A stretch of DNA of 64,000 nucleotides from Candidatus Poribacteria bacterium (lineage in GTDB: Bacteria > Poribacteria > WGA-4E > WGA-3G): contig JAJEDN010000118.1 in assembly GCA_022821495.1 (NCBI GenBank), positions 62,001-126,000 on the forward strand, read 5' to 3'. Positions within the stretch are counted from its first letter, which is position 1. Every line of letters begins with the position of its first letter. This document shows positions 37,372 to 46,125 of the stretch, piece by piece. The notes beneath the pieces were generated by a model that was not told where the DNA came from, did no database searches, and saw only the letters and a list, made by a program, of their open reading frames with translations. The position numbers and the translations under genes are program-made.

Positions 37372-39555
37372 TTATTTTCTGGTCAAAATAAGATTCTGGT
37401 AGGCATCAACAACGGCAGCAAAATGCGGTGGTATTACAGTCGTGGCACTGAATTCGGTTACAATCGCGGGACCGGTAATTTGGTTGCCGGGCTCCAACAT
37501 TTCGCGGCGATAGAAATTGGTTGGGAGTGCCTCCCCCTCAAACATGACCAGATTTTGGAGGGTAAACGCTTCAGATGGATCGGCATCGGCGATCGGTAAG
37601 GGTTGAATTGAAGGTTTGTCAGTCTCTCCAATTGCCGTAAGTCGTAGGTTCACAATTTCAACCGGTGCATCCGTTCGTGCGTAACCGAACCGTTGCTCGT
37701 GTGCGGCGTGAAATTTTTGAATAAGGGTGTGTGCCTCTGTTTCGGTTTTTTGTTTAGCAAGTTTCCAGCTTGCAAGCTTCGCTGGAAAGGGGATATTTAG
37801 TTCATAAGACTGTCCCTCATAGCGTATATCCAATGAACGCTTGATCTTAAGTTGATCCGGCGTGAATCCTTCCGCTTCCATCTCATTTTCGGCACGGGTT
37901 AAGAGTTCCTTAAATCCAGCGTTTAACCTCTCAAGAAGCGTTTCGCTGCGGGTTTGAAACTTCAATAGCAGCGTCTGCGAATAGTCTTTAACGACATCCG
38001 CAAAGAGCATCCCATAAGCAGAAAGTAAACCCCCATTTGGTGGAATGAGGACTGTCCCGATACCGAGATTTTCTGCCATAAATGCGGCGTGTAAACCGCC
38101 AGCACCGCCGAAAGAGACGAGCGTGAAATCGCGGGTATCAAAACCTCGTTCCACAGAGATGACCTTGATGGCGCGTTCCATGGCTGCGTTGGCGACTTTG
38201 AGGATACCGTCTGCGGCTTGTCGGGGTGGGATGCCGAGTTGTGTTGCAAATTTCTCAATGTGGGTGTTGGTCTTATCGGCATCAAGGGACATCGCACCGC
38301 TCAAAAACTGCGTCGCGGCGATGCGTCCCAAGAAGAGATTGGCATCGGTTACGGTGATGTCTTCTCCTTTATTGCCATAGCAGATTGGACCTGGATCTGC
38401 GCCTGCACTTTCTGGTCCAACGCGCAACGCGCCGCCTGTATCCACAGTTGCGATAGAGCCGCCACCTGCGCCGACGGTATGGATATCAATCAATGGCACT
38501 TTGATCGGAAGCCCGCTGATCGTACTCTCCGTCGTGAGTGAGATGCCGTTATCACAGAGGCTCACATCCGTCGAGGTGCCGCCCATATCAAATGTGATGA
38601 TCTGATCGTAGCCAGCAGCTTTGGCGATCTGATACGCGCCGAGGACACCGCCCGCGGGCCCCGAAAGAACCGTGCGAATGCCCGCTGACTCACCTTTGTA
38701 TAGCAAGTTTGCAGCTTGCAAACTACGCTGAAAAGCCTTTACAGAAACGCTACCACCGTTGGAAAGCATTAGGTGGAACGATTTCGGGAATTGTTTTGAT
38801 TCTACCAGCGTGGAGAGATGCCGTTCCAAGGTAGGTCGGATGTAAGCATTCGCGACGGTGGTACTAAAACGAGCATATTCGCGATATTCGGGCAGGACTT
38901 CGTGCGAACACGAAATCGGTATGCCAAGCTGAGAGAGGTGTCCTGCGACAATTTTTTCGTTTTCTGGGTTGACGTAGGCGAAAAGGAAACAGATTGCGAC
39001 TGCGTCAAGTTCCAACGCGTCAAGTTCGGAGGTAAGTGCATCCAAATCGGGGGTTTCAATCTCGGTCTGGATTTCGCCTGTGTGCAGTGTCCGTTCCGAT
39101 ATACCGAAACGTCTGTCCGCAGGGACAAGCGGTGCTGAGCGTTCCACGAAAAAATCGTAGAGACTCGAACGTGCCTGTCTACCTATCTCTAAAACGTCTT
39201 CAAAGCCTTTTGTTGTAACGAGGGCAATTCGCGCGCCTCTACGTTCAAGGAGCGCGTTTGTTGCGACGGTCGAGCCGTGGACAATGTAGGGGTTGGGTAA
39301 CCCAACCCCTACAGTATCGGTGTTGTGCAAACGCAGTATTTCGCTTACGCCTTGTATTACGGCGTGCGCTGGGTTTTGCGGTGTGGACAGGACTTTGTGT
39401 GTGAACAGGTCGCCGTTGATACGCATCACGATGTCTGTGAAAGTACCACCAGTATCAACCCCTATATTTTTCAATATGGCGGTTTCCTCTCGATTTTCTC
39501 CATTGTCGACAACCCGTTCCTGATTAGGCGGGAATCCATTTGGTACTAACGGCAT
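37372..39555 (-). CDS. Hydantoinase/oxoprolinase HyuA-type subunit
   Basis: A 727-residue ASKHA-fold protein, the A subunit family of ATP-dependent N-methylhydantoinase, 5-oxoprolinase and acetone carboxylase. The phosphate-binding motif is GVDTGGTFTDIV near residue 32, then VATNALLERRGAR, HTVGAGGGSIA and ENLGIGTVLIPP. The usual partner HyuB is not adjacent, unlike most operons. I keep the ATG at 39555, though a TTG nearer the motif (39468, with GAGAGGA upstream) is possible. Within the gene at 39286-39312 a perfect 27-bp palindrome encodes VGVGLPNPY, a likely repeat insertion tolerated in frame. Substrate unknown. Confidence 0.88.
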   Translation of the reverse strand: MPLVPNGFPPNQERVVDNGENREETAILKNIGVDTGGTFTDIVMRINGDLFTHKVLSTPQNPAHAVIQGVSEILRLHNTDTVGVGLPNPYIVHGSTVATNALLERRGARIALVTTKGFEDVLEIGRQARSSLYDFFVERSAPLVPADRRFGISERTLHTGEIQTEIETPDLDALTSELDALELDAVAICFLFAYVNPENEKIVAGHLSQLGIPISCSHEVLPEYREYARFSTTVANAYIRPTLERHLSTLVESKQFPKSFHLMLSNGGSVSVKAFQRSLQAANLLYKGESAGIRTVLSGPAGGVLGAYQIAKAAGYDQIITFDMGGTSTDVSLCDNGISLTTESTISGLPIKVPLIDIHTVGAGGGSIATVDTGGALRVGPESAGADPGPICYGNKGEDITVTDANLFLGRIAATQFLSGAMSLDADKTNTHIEKFATQLGIPPRQAADGILKVANAAMERAIKVISVERGFDTRDFTLVSFGGAGGLHAAFMAENLGIGTVLIPPNGGLLSAYGMLFADVVKDYSQTLLLKFQTRSETLLERLNAGFKELLTRAENEMEAEGFTPDQLKIKRSLDIRYEGQSYELNIPFPAKLASWKLAKQKTETEAHTLIQKFHAAHEQRFGYARTDAPVEIVNLRLTAIGETDKPSIQPLPIADADPSEAFTLQNLVMFEGEALPTNFYRREMLEPGNQITGPAIVTEFSATTVIPPHFAAVVDAYQNLILTRK
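39286..39312. repeat. 27-bp perfect palindrome inside the hyuA-type gene
   Basis: GTAGGGGTTGGGT, one centre base, ACCCAACCCCTAC. It reads in frame within the gene at 37372-39555, adding VGVGLPNPY just before the conserved IVHGSTVATN. The centre and arms are intact, so the insertion looks recent or maintained. Confidence 0.7.
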
Positions 39556-39567
39556 ATCTTCTCTCTT

Positions 39568-40527
39568 TCAAACGACTACATTTTGTGGTGTACCTTCAAG
39601 GAAAGCGATGATATTGTCTACCGCCCCTTCGTTAAGGAGTTCAACGCCTTCAGGGGTCATATCGGCACAATGCGGTGTTAGAATCACCTGTTCGCATGCC
39701 AAAAGCGGGTGATCTGCGGGCGGTGGTTCTTGGTCGTAGACATCAATCGCAGCACCGCCGAGGTGTCCGCTGTTTAATGCCCCGATCAGCGCGTCGGTAT
39801 CAATTACACCGCCACGGGCAACGTTGATTAAGAGGGCACCCGGTTTCATCAAGTCGAGTTCACGTTCACCGATGAGATGGTGGCTCTCCTCTGTCAACCT
39901 GACATGCAAACTGACGACATCCGCAGTACCGAGGAGTTCATCCAGAGCAACAAATTCAACGCCGAGTGCCTCTGCCCGTGCAGCTGAAGGGTTGTACGTC
40001 CATGCGATAACATTCATCCCGACGGCTCGTCCGAGGCGTGCCATCTCGGCACCAATATGCCCGGTGCCGATAATTCCTAACGTTTTGCCTTGCAGGTAGA
40101 TATTGTCCATCCGGGGCCAGCCGCCAGCCTTCATTGCGGCTGTGAGGAATGCTGTGCGTTTGGCGAGTGCGAACATCAGTCCGAACCCGTGCTCGGCGAC
40201 AACCGGTGCGGTGCGTCCGGGTTGATTGCAAACAGTAATGCCGCGCGCTTTTGCCGCCTCAAGTCCAATCATATCCGTTCCGATGGAACAGAGCGAGATT
40301 AACTTGAGTTTGGGGAGTTGACGTAGGATTTCTGCGGGCCACTTGACGAGTCCCCGCGAATTGATAAGGATGTCCGCATCTTCGGCACGGCGGAGTTTCT
40401 CCACGTCAGTTTCGGGTCGGTCAGTGTAGAGCACAACATCACCGTAAGGTTTTAGGCGTTCGAGATGCGGTGAGCCTTGGATTTGCGGTGGTGAATCACC
40501 GGGGACAACAATTTTAAGTCTGTTCAC
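39568..40527 (-). CDS. D-2-hydroxyacid dehydrogenase (NAD-dependent)
   Basis: A 319-residue member of the 2-hydroxyacid dehydrogenase family (glyoxylate reductase, phosphoglycerate dehydrogenase and relatives). Seen are the NAD motif GTGHIG near 146, the Arg region in LLINVARGGVIDTDAL, the glutamate in DVYDQEPPP and the catalytic His in LTPHCADMTPEG (most relatives have TPHIGG). A GTG start at 40527 with AAGGAATAACTT before it. It lies 12 bp from the hyuA-type gene on its 3' side and 17 bp from the SNase gene on its 5' side, so they are probably one operon. Exact hydroxyacid is unproven. Confidence 0.9.
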   Translation of the reverse strand: MNRLKIVVPGDSPPQIQGSPHLERLKPYGDVVLYTDRPETDVEKLRRAEDADILINSRGLVKWPAEILRQLPKLKLISLCSIGTDMIGLEAAKARGITVCNQPGRTAPVVAEHGFGLMFALAKRTAFLTAAMKAGGWPRMDNIYLQGKTLGIIGTGHIGAEMARLGRAVGMNVIAWTYNPSAARAEALGVEFVALDELLGTADVVSLHVRLTEESHHLIGERELDLMKPGALLINVARGGVIDTDALIGALNSGHLGGAAIDVYDQEPPPADHPLLACEQVILTPHCADMTPEGVELLNEGAVDNIIAFLEGTPQNVVV

Positions 40528-40544
40528 AAGTTATTCCTTTCTGT

Positions 40545-41171
40545 CTATTCCGCGCCCCAATCGTGCGTTTTTGTGCCGCCATCATAGACAACGGCGTGTC
40601 CTGCTTCCAGTAACGCCTCAGCGACATCAGTAGATACACCATCTTTGAAACATATCACATTCGCGACAATGCGATTGGCATATTTATCCGGTTCAGGATT
40701 CTGAATCACGAATCCGAGGGTGCCGTCGTCCTTGCTGTTGTCAAGGAGGAGTTGTTTGAGAAAATTCGTTGCGGTTTCCGCGCGCGCCTTTTCGCGTTGA
40801 ATTGAGGCTTCGCTTCGGTCAGCACGGATCGGACGCTTCTCAGGTGTGTCTATCCCCGCGATTCTGATGTCGGTGATACTATAAATTCCATCGGCGCGAC
40901 GCTCAATACCGGGCCAGAGAGTTAATTGCGCTTCACTCATTCCGGGTGTTGGCGAATAAAACGGATAGATGAGGATAGCCACATCTCGGATCGTGTCGCC
41001 ATCGTAGACGTTATCAATGCTATCAATTGTCCCATAATAGATAGGTGCGCTGCTCTCAGGGAGAAGCACATCGGAGGTCCCACACGCTGCAAGCGGCAGA
41101 TATAGTAGGAACGCTAAAGTTATTTTTTTTAGAATTGCGTTACGAGATAATGGTGTCCTATTGCGTTTCAA
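40545..41171 (-). CDS. Staphylococcal nuclease-like (SNase) lipoprotein
   Basis: A 208-residue exported nuclease-family protein. The signal ends in the lipobox LAAC (residues about 27-30, KITLAFLLYLPLAACGTS). The SNase fold is shown by VYDGDTIRD (first metal Asp), IRIAGIDTPEKRP (catalytic Arg and Asp region) and ALLEAGHAVVYDG near the end. The nuclease would act on extracellular DNA or RNA, possibly as a nutrient source. The only start in frame ahead of the signal is TTG at 41171, without a convincing ribosome site. Confidence 0.85.
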   Translation of the reverse strand: MKRNRTPLSRNAILKKITLAFLLYLPLAACGTSDVLLPESSAPIYYGTIDSIDNVYDGDTIRDVAILIYPFYSPTPGMSEAQLTLWPGIERRADGIYSITDIRIAGIDTPEKRPIRADRSEASIQREKARAETATNFLKQLLLDNSKDDGTLGFVIQNPEPDKYANRIVANVICFKDGVSTDVAEALLEAGHAVVYDGGTKTHDWGAE

Positions 41172-41194
41172 AATGCTGATATCCGCTTGGTATC

Positions 41195-41213
41195 GGGCGA
41201 GGAGATCTCGCCC
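41195..41213 (-). terminator. GC-rich hairpin just after the alcohol dehydrogenase stop
   Basis: GGGCGAG and CTCGCCC (7 bp) with loop GAGAT. It lies seven bases past the stop of the iron alcohol dehydrogenase and before the SNase start. It lacks a T-run and matches the style of dispersed palindromes, so it may be a repeat acting as a weak terminator. Confidence 0.45.
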
Positions 41214-41219
41214 CTACGG

Positions 41220-42380
41220 TTAAAAACATTGACGGTATAGTGCGACGATTTCTTCGGCGGTAGCCTGCCGCGGATTGTTCGCCGGACTTCCACTTGCGAT
41301 GGCATCCGCTGCCATCTGTTGAATCACGTTCTCGAATTTTTCTTTGTCAATTTTATCAATTTCGCCGAGCCGCGGCATCTGAATATCGGTGACAAGTCGT
41401 TCTACGGCAGAAACTGCTGCGTCCGCTTGGTGCATCGGGGATAATCCGTTGAGTGGTTCGCCCATTGCACGTGCAATATCTGCGAAGCGCGCTGGCGCGC
41501 CGACGACGCTAAATGCCATCACATCGCGCAACAACACGGAATTTGAGAGTCCGTGATGGACATGGAAATACGCGCCGATCGGACGGGACATTCCGTGGAC
41601 CAGAGCGACAGAGGAATTGCTGAACGCCATCCCTGCGATAGACGCGCCGATCATCATATCCGTGCGTGCGGGAATATTTTCGCCATCTGCCCACGCTTGT
41701 CGTAGCGACCCCGAAATCATCTCGATTGCCTTCAATGCGAGGGCATCGGTGATGGGTTGTGCGCGTTTGGAGATGTACGCCTCTATTGCGTGCGTTAAAG
41801 CGTCAACGCCGACTGCTGCTGTCAAATGTGGTGGCGTTGTGATGGAGAGCAGCGGGTCCACGAGTGCTACGTGTGCCAGCAGACAAGCACTACTGAGCAT
41901 CATCTTGACGTTTCGCTCGGTATCTGTAATAACGGTAACCTTGGAGACTTCGCTGCCAGTGCCGCCTGTCGTCGGTATCGCGATAAGGGGTGCCCCCGGA
42001 TTTGGGATTTTATCCACACCCATGTAATTCTCAAAATCGCCACTGTTTGTTAGTTTCATGGCGATGCCTTTTCCGCAATCAATGGCGCTGCCGCCGCCAA
42101 TGCTCACAATGACATCGCAGGCTTCGTCAGCGTATTGCTTTAGCCCATCTTGCACGTTTTGTAAGGTCGGATCGGGTGTGACATCGGAGAAGCAGGTGCT
42201 ACTGATGCCAGCGGCGTGTAAATTTTGGGCAATCTTGTCGGCGTATCCGATCTTGGCGATACCCGGATCGGTTACGATGAGTGCGTTTGTTGCACCGAGT
42301 TGTTTCGCCTGTTCACCGACGTTCTCAGACGCACCCGATCCTGTGATTATTGTGGGTGGGAGTGTTAATGTTGTAGGCAA
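41220..42380 (-). CDS. Iron-containing alcohol dehydrogenase
   Basis: A 386-residue group III alcohol dehydrogenase. The family motifs are GGGSAIDCGKGIAM for NAD, GVDALTHAIEAYIS with the first metal His and the second signature VHGMSRPIGAYFHVHHGLSN with two further metal His residues. The family reduces or oxidises short-chain alcohols, lactaldehyde or glycerol with NAD(P). Start is TTG at 42380 preceded by AGGAAATTAGAAA. It is next to an SNase and a hydroxyacid dehydrogenase gene and may feed the same pathway; the substrate is unproven. Confidence 0.92.
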   Translation of the reverse strand: MPTTLTLPPTIITGSGASENVGEQAKQLGATNALIVTDPGIAKIGYADKIAQNLHAAGISSTCFSDVTPDPTLQNVQDGLKQYADEACDVIVSIGGGSAIDCGKGIAMKLTNSGDFENYMGVDKIPNPGAPLIAIPTTGGTGSEVSKVTVITDTERNVKMMLSSACLLAHVALVDPLLSITTPPHLTAAVGVDALTHAIEAYISKRAQPITDALALKAIEMISGSLRQAWADGENIPARTDMMIGASIAGMAFSNSSVALVHGMSRPIGAYFHVHHGLSNSVLLRDVMAFSVVGAPARFADIARAMGEPLNGLSPMHQADAAVSAVERLVTDIQMPRLGEIDKIDKEKFENVIQQMAADAIASGSPANNPRQATAEEIVALYRQCF

Positions 42381-42429
42381 TTTCTAATTTCCTATAAGGG
42401 TTTATTGTTCAAATGAGTTTGTGAAGATG

Positions 42430-42678
42430 TTAAAGCAGCCCAAGACGCTCAAGATCTGCTTCCGTCCATTGCGCTTGTTGCCCAATAATAGCTCTGAGAG
42501 TACCAGGGGCAAAAGTTTGGCTCATTTTGTGAAGATGAATAGTTGTTGTCCGTCCATCTGGATGCGCAAAAAATCGGTTTGCCCCTTTTCTTCTGGATTC
42601 ATAAAAACCGTCTTTTTTCAGAGCGCGTATCAATTTTCGCGCTGTCAGTGAGCGTAATCGACTATAATCAATGGGCAT
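42430..42678 (-). CDS. hicA: HicA-type toxin, active-site variant
   Basis: An 82-residue HicA-family mRNA interferase with the double-stranded-RNA-binding-like fold: LRSLTARKLIRALKKDGF, then KGANRFFAHPDGRTTTIHLH and PGTLRAII. In HicA the catalytic residue is the histidine of the GSH motif; here the motif reads G-A-N, so activity may be lost or altered. It starts one base after the hicB stop, the usual close coupling although HicA more often precedes HicB. Confidence 0.82.
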   Translation of the reverse strand: MPIDYSRLRSLTARKLIRALKKDGFYESRRKGANRFFAHPDGRTTTIHLHKMSQTFAPGTLRAIIGQQAQWTEADLERLGLL

Positions 42679-42679
42679 A

Positions 42680-42985
42680 TCAAATAGTTACAGCGATAAG
42701 AGGTACATCGCTGACCTGAATTTGTGAGCATGATTTAGATTGGCTTTCTTCTTGCCCCACCAATAGCGATTCAAAATCAATTTCTTCTCCTTGCTCCAAT
42801 AGATGTTCAACTAGAAGATCAACTGCGTCTTGTAGATTTTTTAAAGCCTCTTTTTGGGTATATCCCCAACTTGCTGCCCCTTTATGCTCTAAAGCGGGAA
42901 TATAGGCTCGCCAGACAGCGTTCTCATCTGGTTCATCGGGCCACTTGTCCTTTTCTAAGATAACCTGAAATGCATACGTTTTCAT
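42680..42985 (-). CDS. hicB: HicB-family antitoxin
   Basis: A 101-residue HicB-like protein: FQVILEKDKWPDEP, then AYIPALEHKGAASWGYT and QKEALKNLQDAVDLLVEHLLEQ, the partially degraded RNase-H-like fold typical of HicB. It neutralises HicA by direct binding. A strong AGGAGG is 5 bases upstream of its ATG. It is not obviously joined to a DNA-binding domain at its C-terminus (GEEIDFESLLVGQEESQSK only), so autoregulation is not predicted from sequence. Confidence 0.82.
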   Translation of the reverse strand: MKTYAFQVILEKDKWPDEPDENAVWRAYIPALEHKGAASWGYTQKEALKNLQDAVDLLVEHLLEQGEEIDFESLLVGQEESQSKSCSQIQVSDVPLIAVTI

Positions 42986-42999
42986 CTTTTCCTCCTCAG

Positions 43000-43242
43000 T
43001 TATCCACCCGTACCGTTCAAAAACTCGTCAATGTTTTTACCGATAGTCGGTAGTGGAAGTGCCTCATTGTCGCGATGCAAGATTTCTATCCATTCATCAA
43101 CAATCTCGCATAACTGCCGATAGACCTTGACTTCATCAGTACCGTGGCAACATGGACCGATGATTCCGGGGCAATATCCGATGAAATATTGGTCTTCATC
43201 TGACCACTCAACGATTTTGATGTACTTTGCACTCTCAGTCAT
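43000..43242 (-). CDS. HicB-like protein without adjacent hicA
   Basis: An 80-residue protein with YIKIVEWSDEDQYFIGYCPG and a HicB-like helix LCEIVDEWIEILH. The family is HicB/HicB_lk. It lies 14 bp upstream of hicB, so it may be an extra antitoxin in the same transcript or a remnant. I start at the ATG at 43242; a more upstream ATG at 43287 would add MPRKIRQFISIFGNN, which is not conserved and reads poorly. Confidence 0.72.
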   Translation of the reverse strand: MTESAKYIKIVEWSDEDQYFIGYCPGIIGPCCHGTDEVKVYRQLCEIVDEWIEILHRDNEALPLPTIGKNIDEFLNGTGG

Positions 43243-43364
43243 ATTATTCCCAAAAATTGAGATGAATTGTCGTATTTTTCTTGGCATAGAATATCACACA
43301 AATGATCGGATGTCCAACTTTATCACTAACGTAAAAAAACATAAAAGTTTTCGGGAACCCATGG

Positions 43365-45131
43365 CTAATGCCGGAAATGGCGTATGCCAGTCAGCACCAT
43401 TGCGATGCCGTAAGCGTCCGCGGTTTCAATCACAGGCTCGTCATTCACAGAACCACCCGGCTGAATAATCGCACTAATGCCTGCCTCACCCGCAATTTCA
43501 ACACCATCGGGAAATGGGAAATAGGCATCTGAGGCTAACACGGACCCTTTGGCTTTTTCGCCTGCTTTTCGGATAGCAATCATCGCGGCATCCACGCGAC
43601 TCATCTGCCCTGCACCGATACCGACACTCTGCGTGCCGTCCGCTAATAGGATACAGTTCGATTTGACGTGTTTGCACGCCTTCCAAGCGAACAACAAAGA
43701 TGCCATCTCTGTCTCTGTCGGCGCACGCTGCGTGGCAACCTCTAATGCATCGGCACTCAACTCGCGGATATCCGGGTCTTGGACGAGTATGCCACCGGTG
43801 ATGTTGCGAATCTGCAAGAGCGGTTCCGCGGCTGAAAGCGACCCAACTTCGAGAATCGGGCGGCGTTTGACCCGAGACAGTGCGCGTAACGCTTTATCGG
43901 TATAACTCGGTGCGATAATGGCATCAATTTTCACGCCTGCCTGTGCTGCTTCGCGGATCGTGTTCGCCGTCTGGATTGTCACTTTACGATTTAGCCCAAC
44001 AATCGAACCGAAGGCAGAGGTACGATCGCAGTCCAATGCGTTCGTGAAGGCATCTTGTAGATTGTCGGCAGTTGCGAGTCCACAGGGGTTGTTGTGTTTA
44101 ATGATGGCACACGCCGGAGTCTTAAAATCCTTGACGATTTCTAAAGCCGCTTCTAAATCGAGGAGGTTATTGAACGAGAGCGGTTGTCCGCTTAACTGGT
44201 TTGCCCACGCAGCCGATGGTCCTGGCGTGGTTTCGGTTCTGTAGAACGCGGCGTGCTGGTGTGGGTTTTCGCCGTAGCGGAGTGTACGTTCTTTCTTGAA
44301 ATGGAGCGTCAGGTTATCGGCGTATTCATCAACCCCCCTATCCCCCCTTATCAGGGGGGCATTCTCCGTCTGATTCACCTCGCTAACTCCGCTTATCAAG
44401 GGGGCATTCTCCGTCTGATTCACCTCGCTAACTCCGCTTATTAGGGGGGCATTCTCCGTCTGATTCACCTCGCTAACTCCGCTTATCAGGGGGGCATTCT
44501 CCGTCTGATTCACCTCGCTATCCCCACTTATCAGGAGGGTATCATTGTCGGTAAGGTAGGCAGCGATTGCGGTGTCGTAGTGCGCGGTATGCGCGAATGC
44601 TGCTTTTGCCAATTCAAATCGCCGTTCTTCTGAGAGACAGCCGTCGTTGGCATCTAAGTCAGCGATAATTTGTGGGTATTGGCTCGGAGCCGTGAGCGCA
44701 GCAACGTGCCGATAGTTTTTCGCAGCGGCACGAATCATCGTCGGACCGCCGATGTCGATGTTCTCGATCGCTTCGGGAAGTGTTACGTCCGGCTTGGCGA
44801 CAGTTGCTTCAAACGGATATAGGTTGCATATCACCATATCAATGGCATTTACACCGTGTGCTTCTGCTTGCGCGCTGTGTTCTGTATTGCCCCATTCGGC
44901 GAGGAGACCGCCATGAATCTTCGGGTGGAGGGTTTTCACTCTACCGTCCAGCATTTCAGGAAAGCCGGTGTAGTCAGAGACATCAACGATGTCAATACCA
45001 GCGTCTCGGAGGTGCCGGGCTGTACCGCCGGTGGAGAGGATTTCTACGCCGCGCTGTGCGAGGACGTTGGCTATATCTAAAAGATCGGTTTTGTCGTACA
45101 CACTGATGAGTGCGCGTTCTATTTTTTCCAT
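43365..45131 (-). CDS. purH: Bifunctional AICAR transformylase/IMP cyclohydrolase with repeat-expanded linker
   Basis: A 588-residue PurH, catalysing the last two steps of IMP synthesis. The MGS-like IMP cyclohydrolase domain begins RALISVYDKTDLLD and shows STGGTARHL and GRVKTLHPKIHGG; the transformylase domain begins at LRYGENPHQHAAFY and has AIIKHNNPCGLA and the C-terminal IIQPGGSVNDE. Between them, residues about 197-267 are four and a half copies of a 15-residue repeat (NAPLISGVSEVNQTE) derived from a dispersed DNA repeat, making the protein about 70 residues longer than usual. The ATG at 45131 has AGGAAAAAT before it and gives the usual N-terminus; an ATG at 45170 lies upstream. Confidence 0.94.
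   Translation of the reverse strand: MEKIERALISVYDKTDLLDIANVLAQRGVEILSTGGTARHLRDAGIDIVDVSDYTGFPEMLDGRVKTLHPKIHGGLLAEWGNTEHSAQAEAHGVNAIDMVICNLYPFEATVAKPDVTLPEAIENIDIGGPTMIRAAAKNYRHVAALTAPSQYPQIIADLDANDGCLSEERRFELAKAAFAHTAHYDTAIAAYLTDNDTLLISGDSEVNQTENAPLISGVSEVNQTENAPLISGVSEVNQTENAPLISGVSEVNQTENAPLIRGDRGVDEYADNLTLHFKKERTLRYGENPHQHAAFYRTETTPGPSAAWANQLSGQPLSFNNLLDLEAALEIVKDFKTPACAIIKHNNPCGLATADNLQDAFTNALDCDRTSAFGSIVGLNRKVTIQTANTIREAAQAGVKIDAIIAPSYTDKALRALSRVKRRPILEVGSLSAAEPLLQIRNITGGILVQDPDIRELSADALEVATQRAPTETEMASLLFAWKACKHVKSNCILLADGTQSVGIGAGQMSRVDAAMIAIRKAGEKAKGSVLASDAYFPFPDGVEIAGEAGISAIIQPGGSVNDEPVIETADAYGIAMVLTGIRHFRH
44331..44541. repeat. 45-bp tandem repeat inside purH, from the dispersed core
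   Basis: On the plus strand it starts with AACCCCCCTATCCCCCC and TTATCAGGGGGG, matching the core seen in intergenic repeats. Then units beginning CTTATC fall at 44347, 44392, 44437, 44482 and 44527, exactly 45 bp apart. Because 45 is a multiple of three, the purH frame is kept. Single-base differences (for example CAAGGGG and TTAGG) show some age. Confidence 0.95.
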
Positions 45132-45170
45132 ATTTTTCCTATGCTGCTCAAAAGACAAATCTGGCGACAC

Positions 45171-45425
45171 TTAATAAATTTTACTACGGTGCCCGACTTC
45201 GTGGACAGTTAGCACGCGTGTCCCTCTATCAAAGGTATAAAGGGCGCGATAGTCATTTATTTTCAAAGTAAATTTCCCTTTGTGTCTACCCTTCAGTGCC
45301 TTATGTGGTATCCTGTCACAATTTTCACAGAGCCATTCTAATTTATTGCGAATTTGTCGGGCTATTGAAGGATCCAAACGCTGTAGATCGGATCGGGCAC
45401 GTGGAGCGTATAGCAAGGTATACAA
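45171..45425 (-). CDS. RelE/ParE-family toxin
   Basis: An 84-residue RelE-superfamily protein beginning LLYAPRARSDLQRLD, with LKGRHKGKFTLKINDYRALYTF and VLTVHEVGHRSKIY, the basic beta-sheet and C-terminal region of RelE-type mRNA interferases. Start is TTG at 45425, two bases after the stop of its upstream neighbour. Tight coupling to that gene (45428-46114) suggests it encodes the antitoxin. Ribosome site AAAGGG overlaps that gene's end. Confidence 0.82.
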   Translation of the reverse strand: MYTLLYAPRARSDLQRLDPSIARQIRNKLEWLCENCDRIPHKALKGRHKGKFTLKINDYRALYTFDRGTRVLTVHEVGHRSKIY

Positions 45426-45427
45426 AA

Positions 45428-46114
45428 CTATGCCCTTTCTGACTCACCGAAGACTTCTTCCGTTGAATAAGTCTTACCGCCTGCTTCAATGTCCGCCACA
45501 CTTTGCTCAAGCCTCTCAAGAACCTCCGGCCGCAATTCTAATCCCTCATCGGGATCATAATGATAGTTTTCCAATGCAAGTTCCAAGAGTTCGTAAGCCA
45601 CGAAAAATTCTCTGAACACAACATCTAATTCCGGGAGTGGTGCCTTCCGCTCCAACAACACAAGGAAACGTTCACGGACAGAGAAAAGTTCTAAGTTGAC
45701 GAGCATCCACAACAACTGTCGATATGCGTCTGGTGGCAGCTCCGAGATTTTCTTCTCCGGCATCGGATCGCTGTACATGTAAGCACCGGCGCGTCTGGCC
45801 ATCCGTTCGTCAAGGGTTGTTCGCCGGTTGGCGAGGATGTATTCGCGATGCCGCTTGAGTTCTTTGGCGACTCGTGTGTGCGGTGCCAACCCTTCAAGGG
45901 GGTCTGCCTCATAAGTCTCAAGAAAGCACGCGAGACTTTCATAACCACAATAAAATTCACGGAACTCCGTTTCCAGTTTTTGTTCGTTCTCAGCAGATAC
46001 GGATTCGTTGAGCAACGCTTTGAGTCGCTCGCGCGCAGCGAAAATCTGATCGTTCACGAGGATATTTAGCAGCTCAAGGGCTTCAATAGGGTCCATCTCC
46101 ACAATATTTTTCAT
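45428..46114 (-). CDS. Probable antitoxin with duplicated helical domain, partner of RelE-type toxin
   Basis: A 228-residue protein made of two related halves: IEALELLNILVNDQIFAARE with FREFYCGYESLACFLETYEADPLEGL-like text in the first and AYRQLLWMLVNLELFSVRE with FREFFVAYELLELALENYHYD-like text in the second, about 110 residues apart. The last 20 residues, DIEAGGKTYSTEEVFGE, look like antitoxin tails that follow DNA-binding domains and lead into RelE partners. The ordinary RelB domain is absent. The gene has an AGGAG site and is followed by the toxin two bases later. No known family was recognised for the duplicated domain. Confidence 0.72.
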   Translation of the reverse strand: MKNIVEMDPIEALELLNILVNDQIFAARERLKALLNESVSAENEQKLETEFREFYCGYESLACFLETYEADPLEGLAPHTRVAKELKRHREYILANRRTTLDERMARRAGAYMYSDPMPEKKISELPPDAYRQLLWMLVNLELFSVRERFLVLLERKAPLPELDVVFREFFVAYELLELALENYHYDPDEGLELRPEVLERLEQSVADIEAGGKTYSTEEVFGESERA

Positions 46115-46125
46115 CTTTTACTCCT

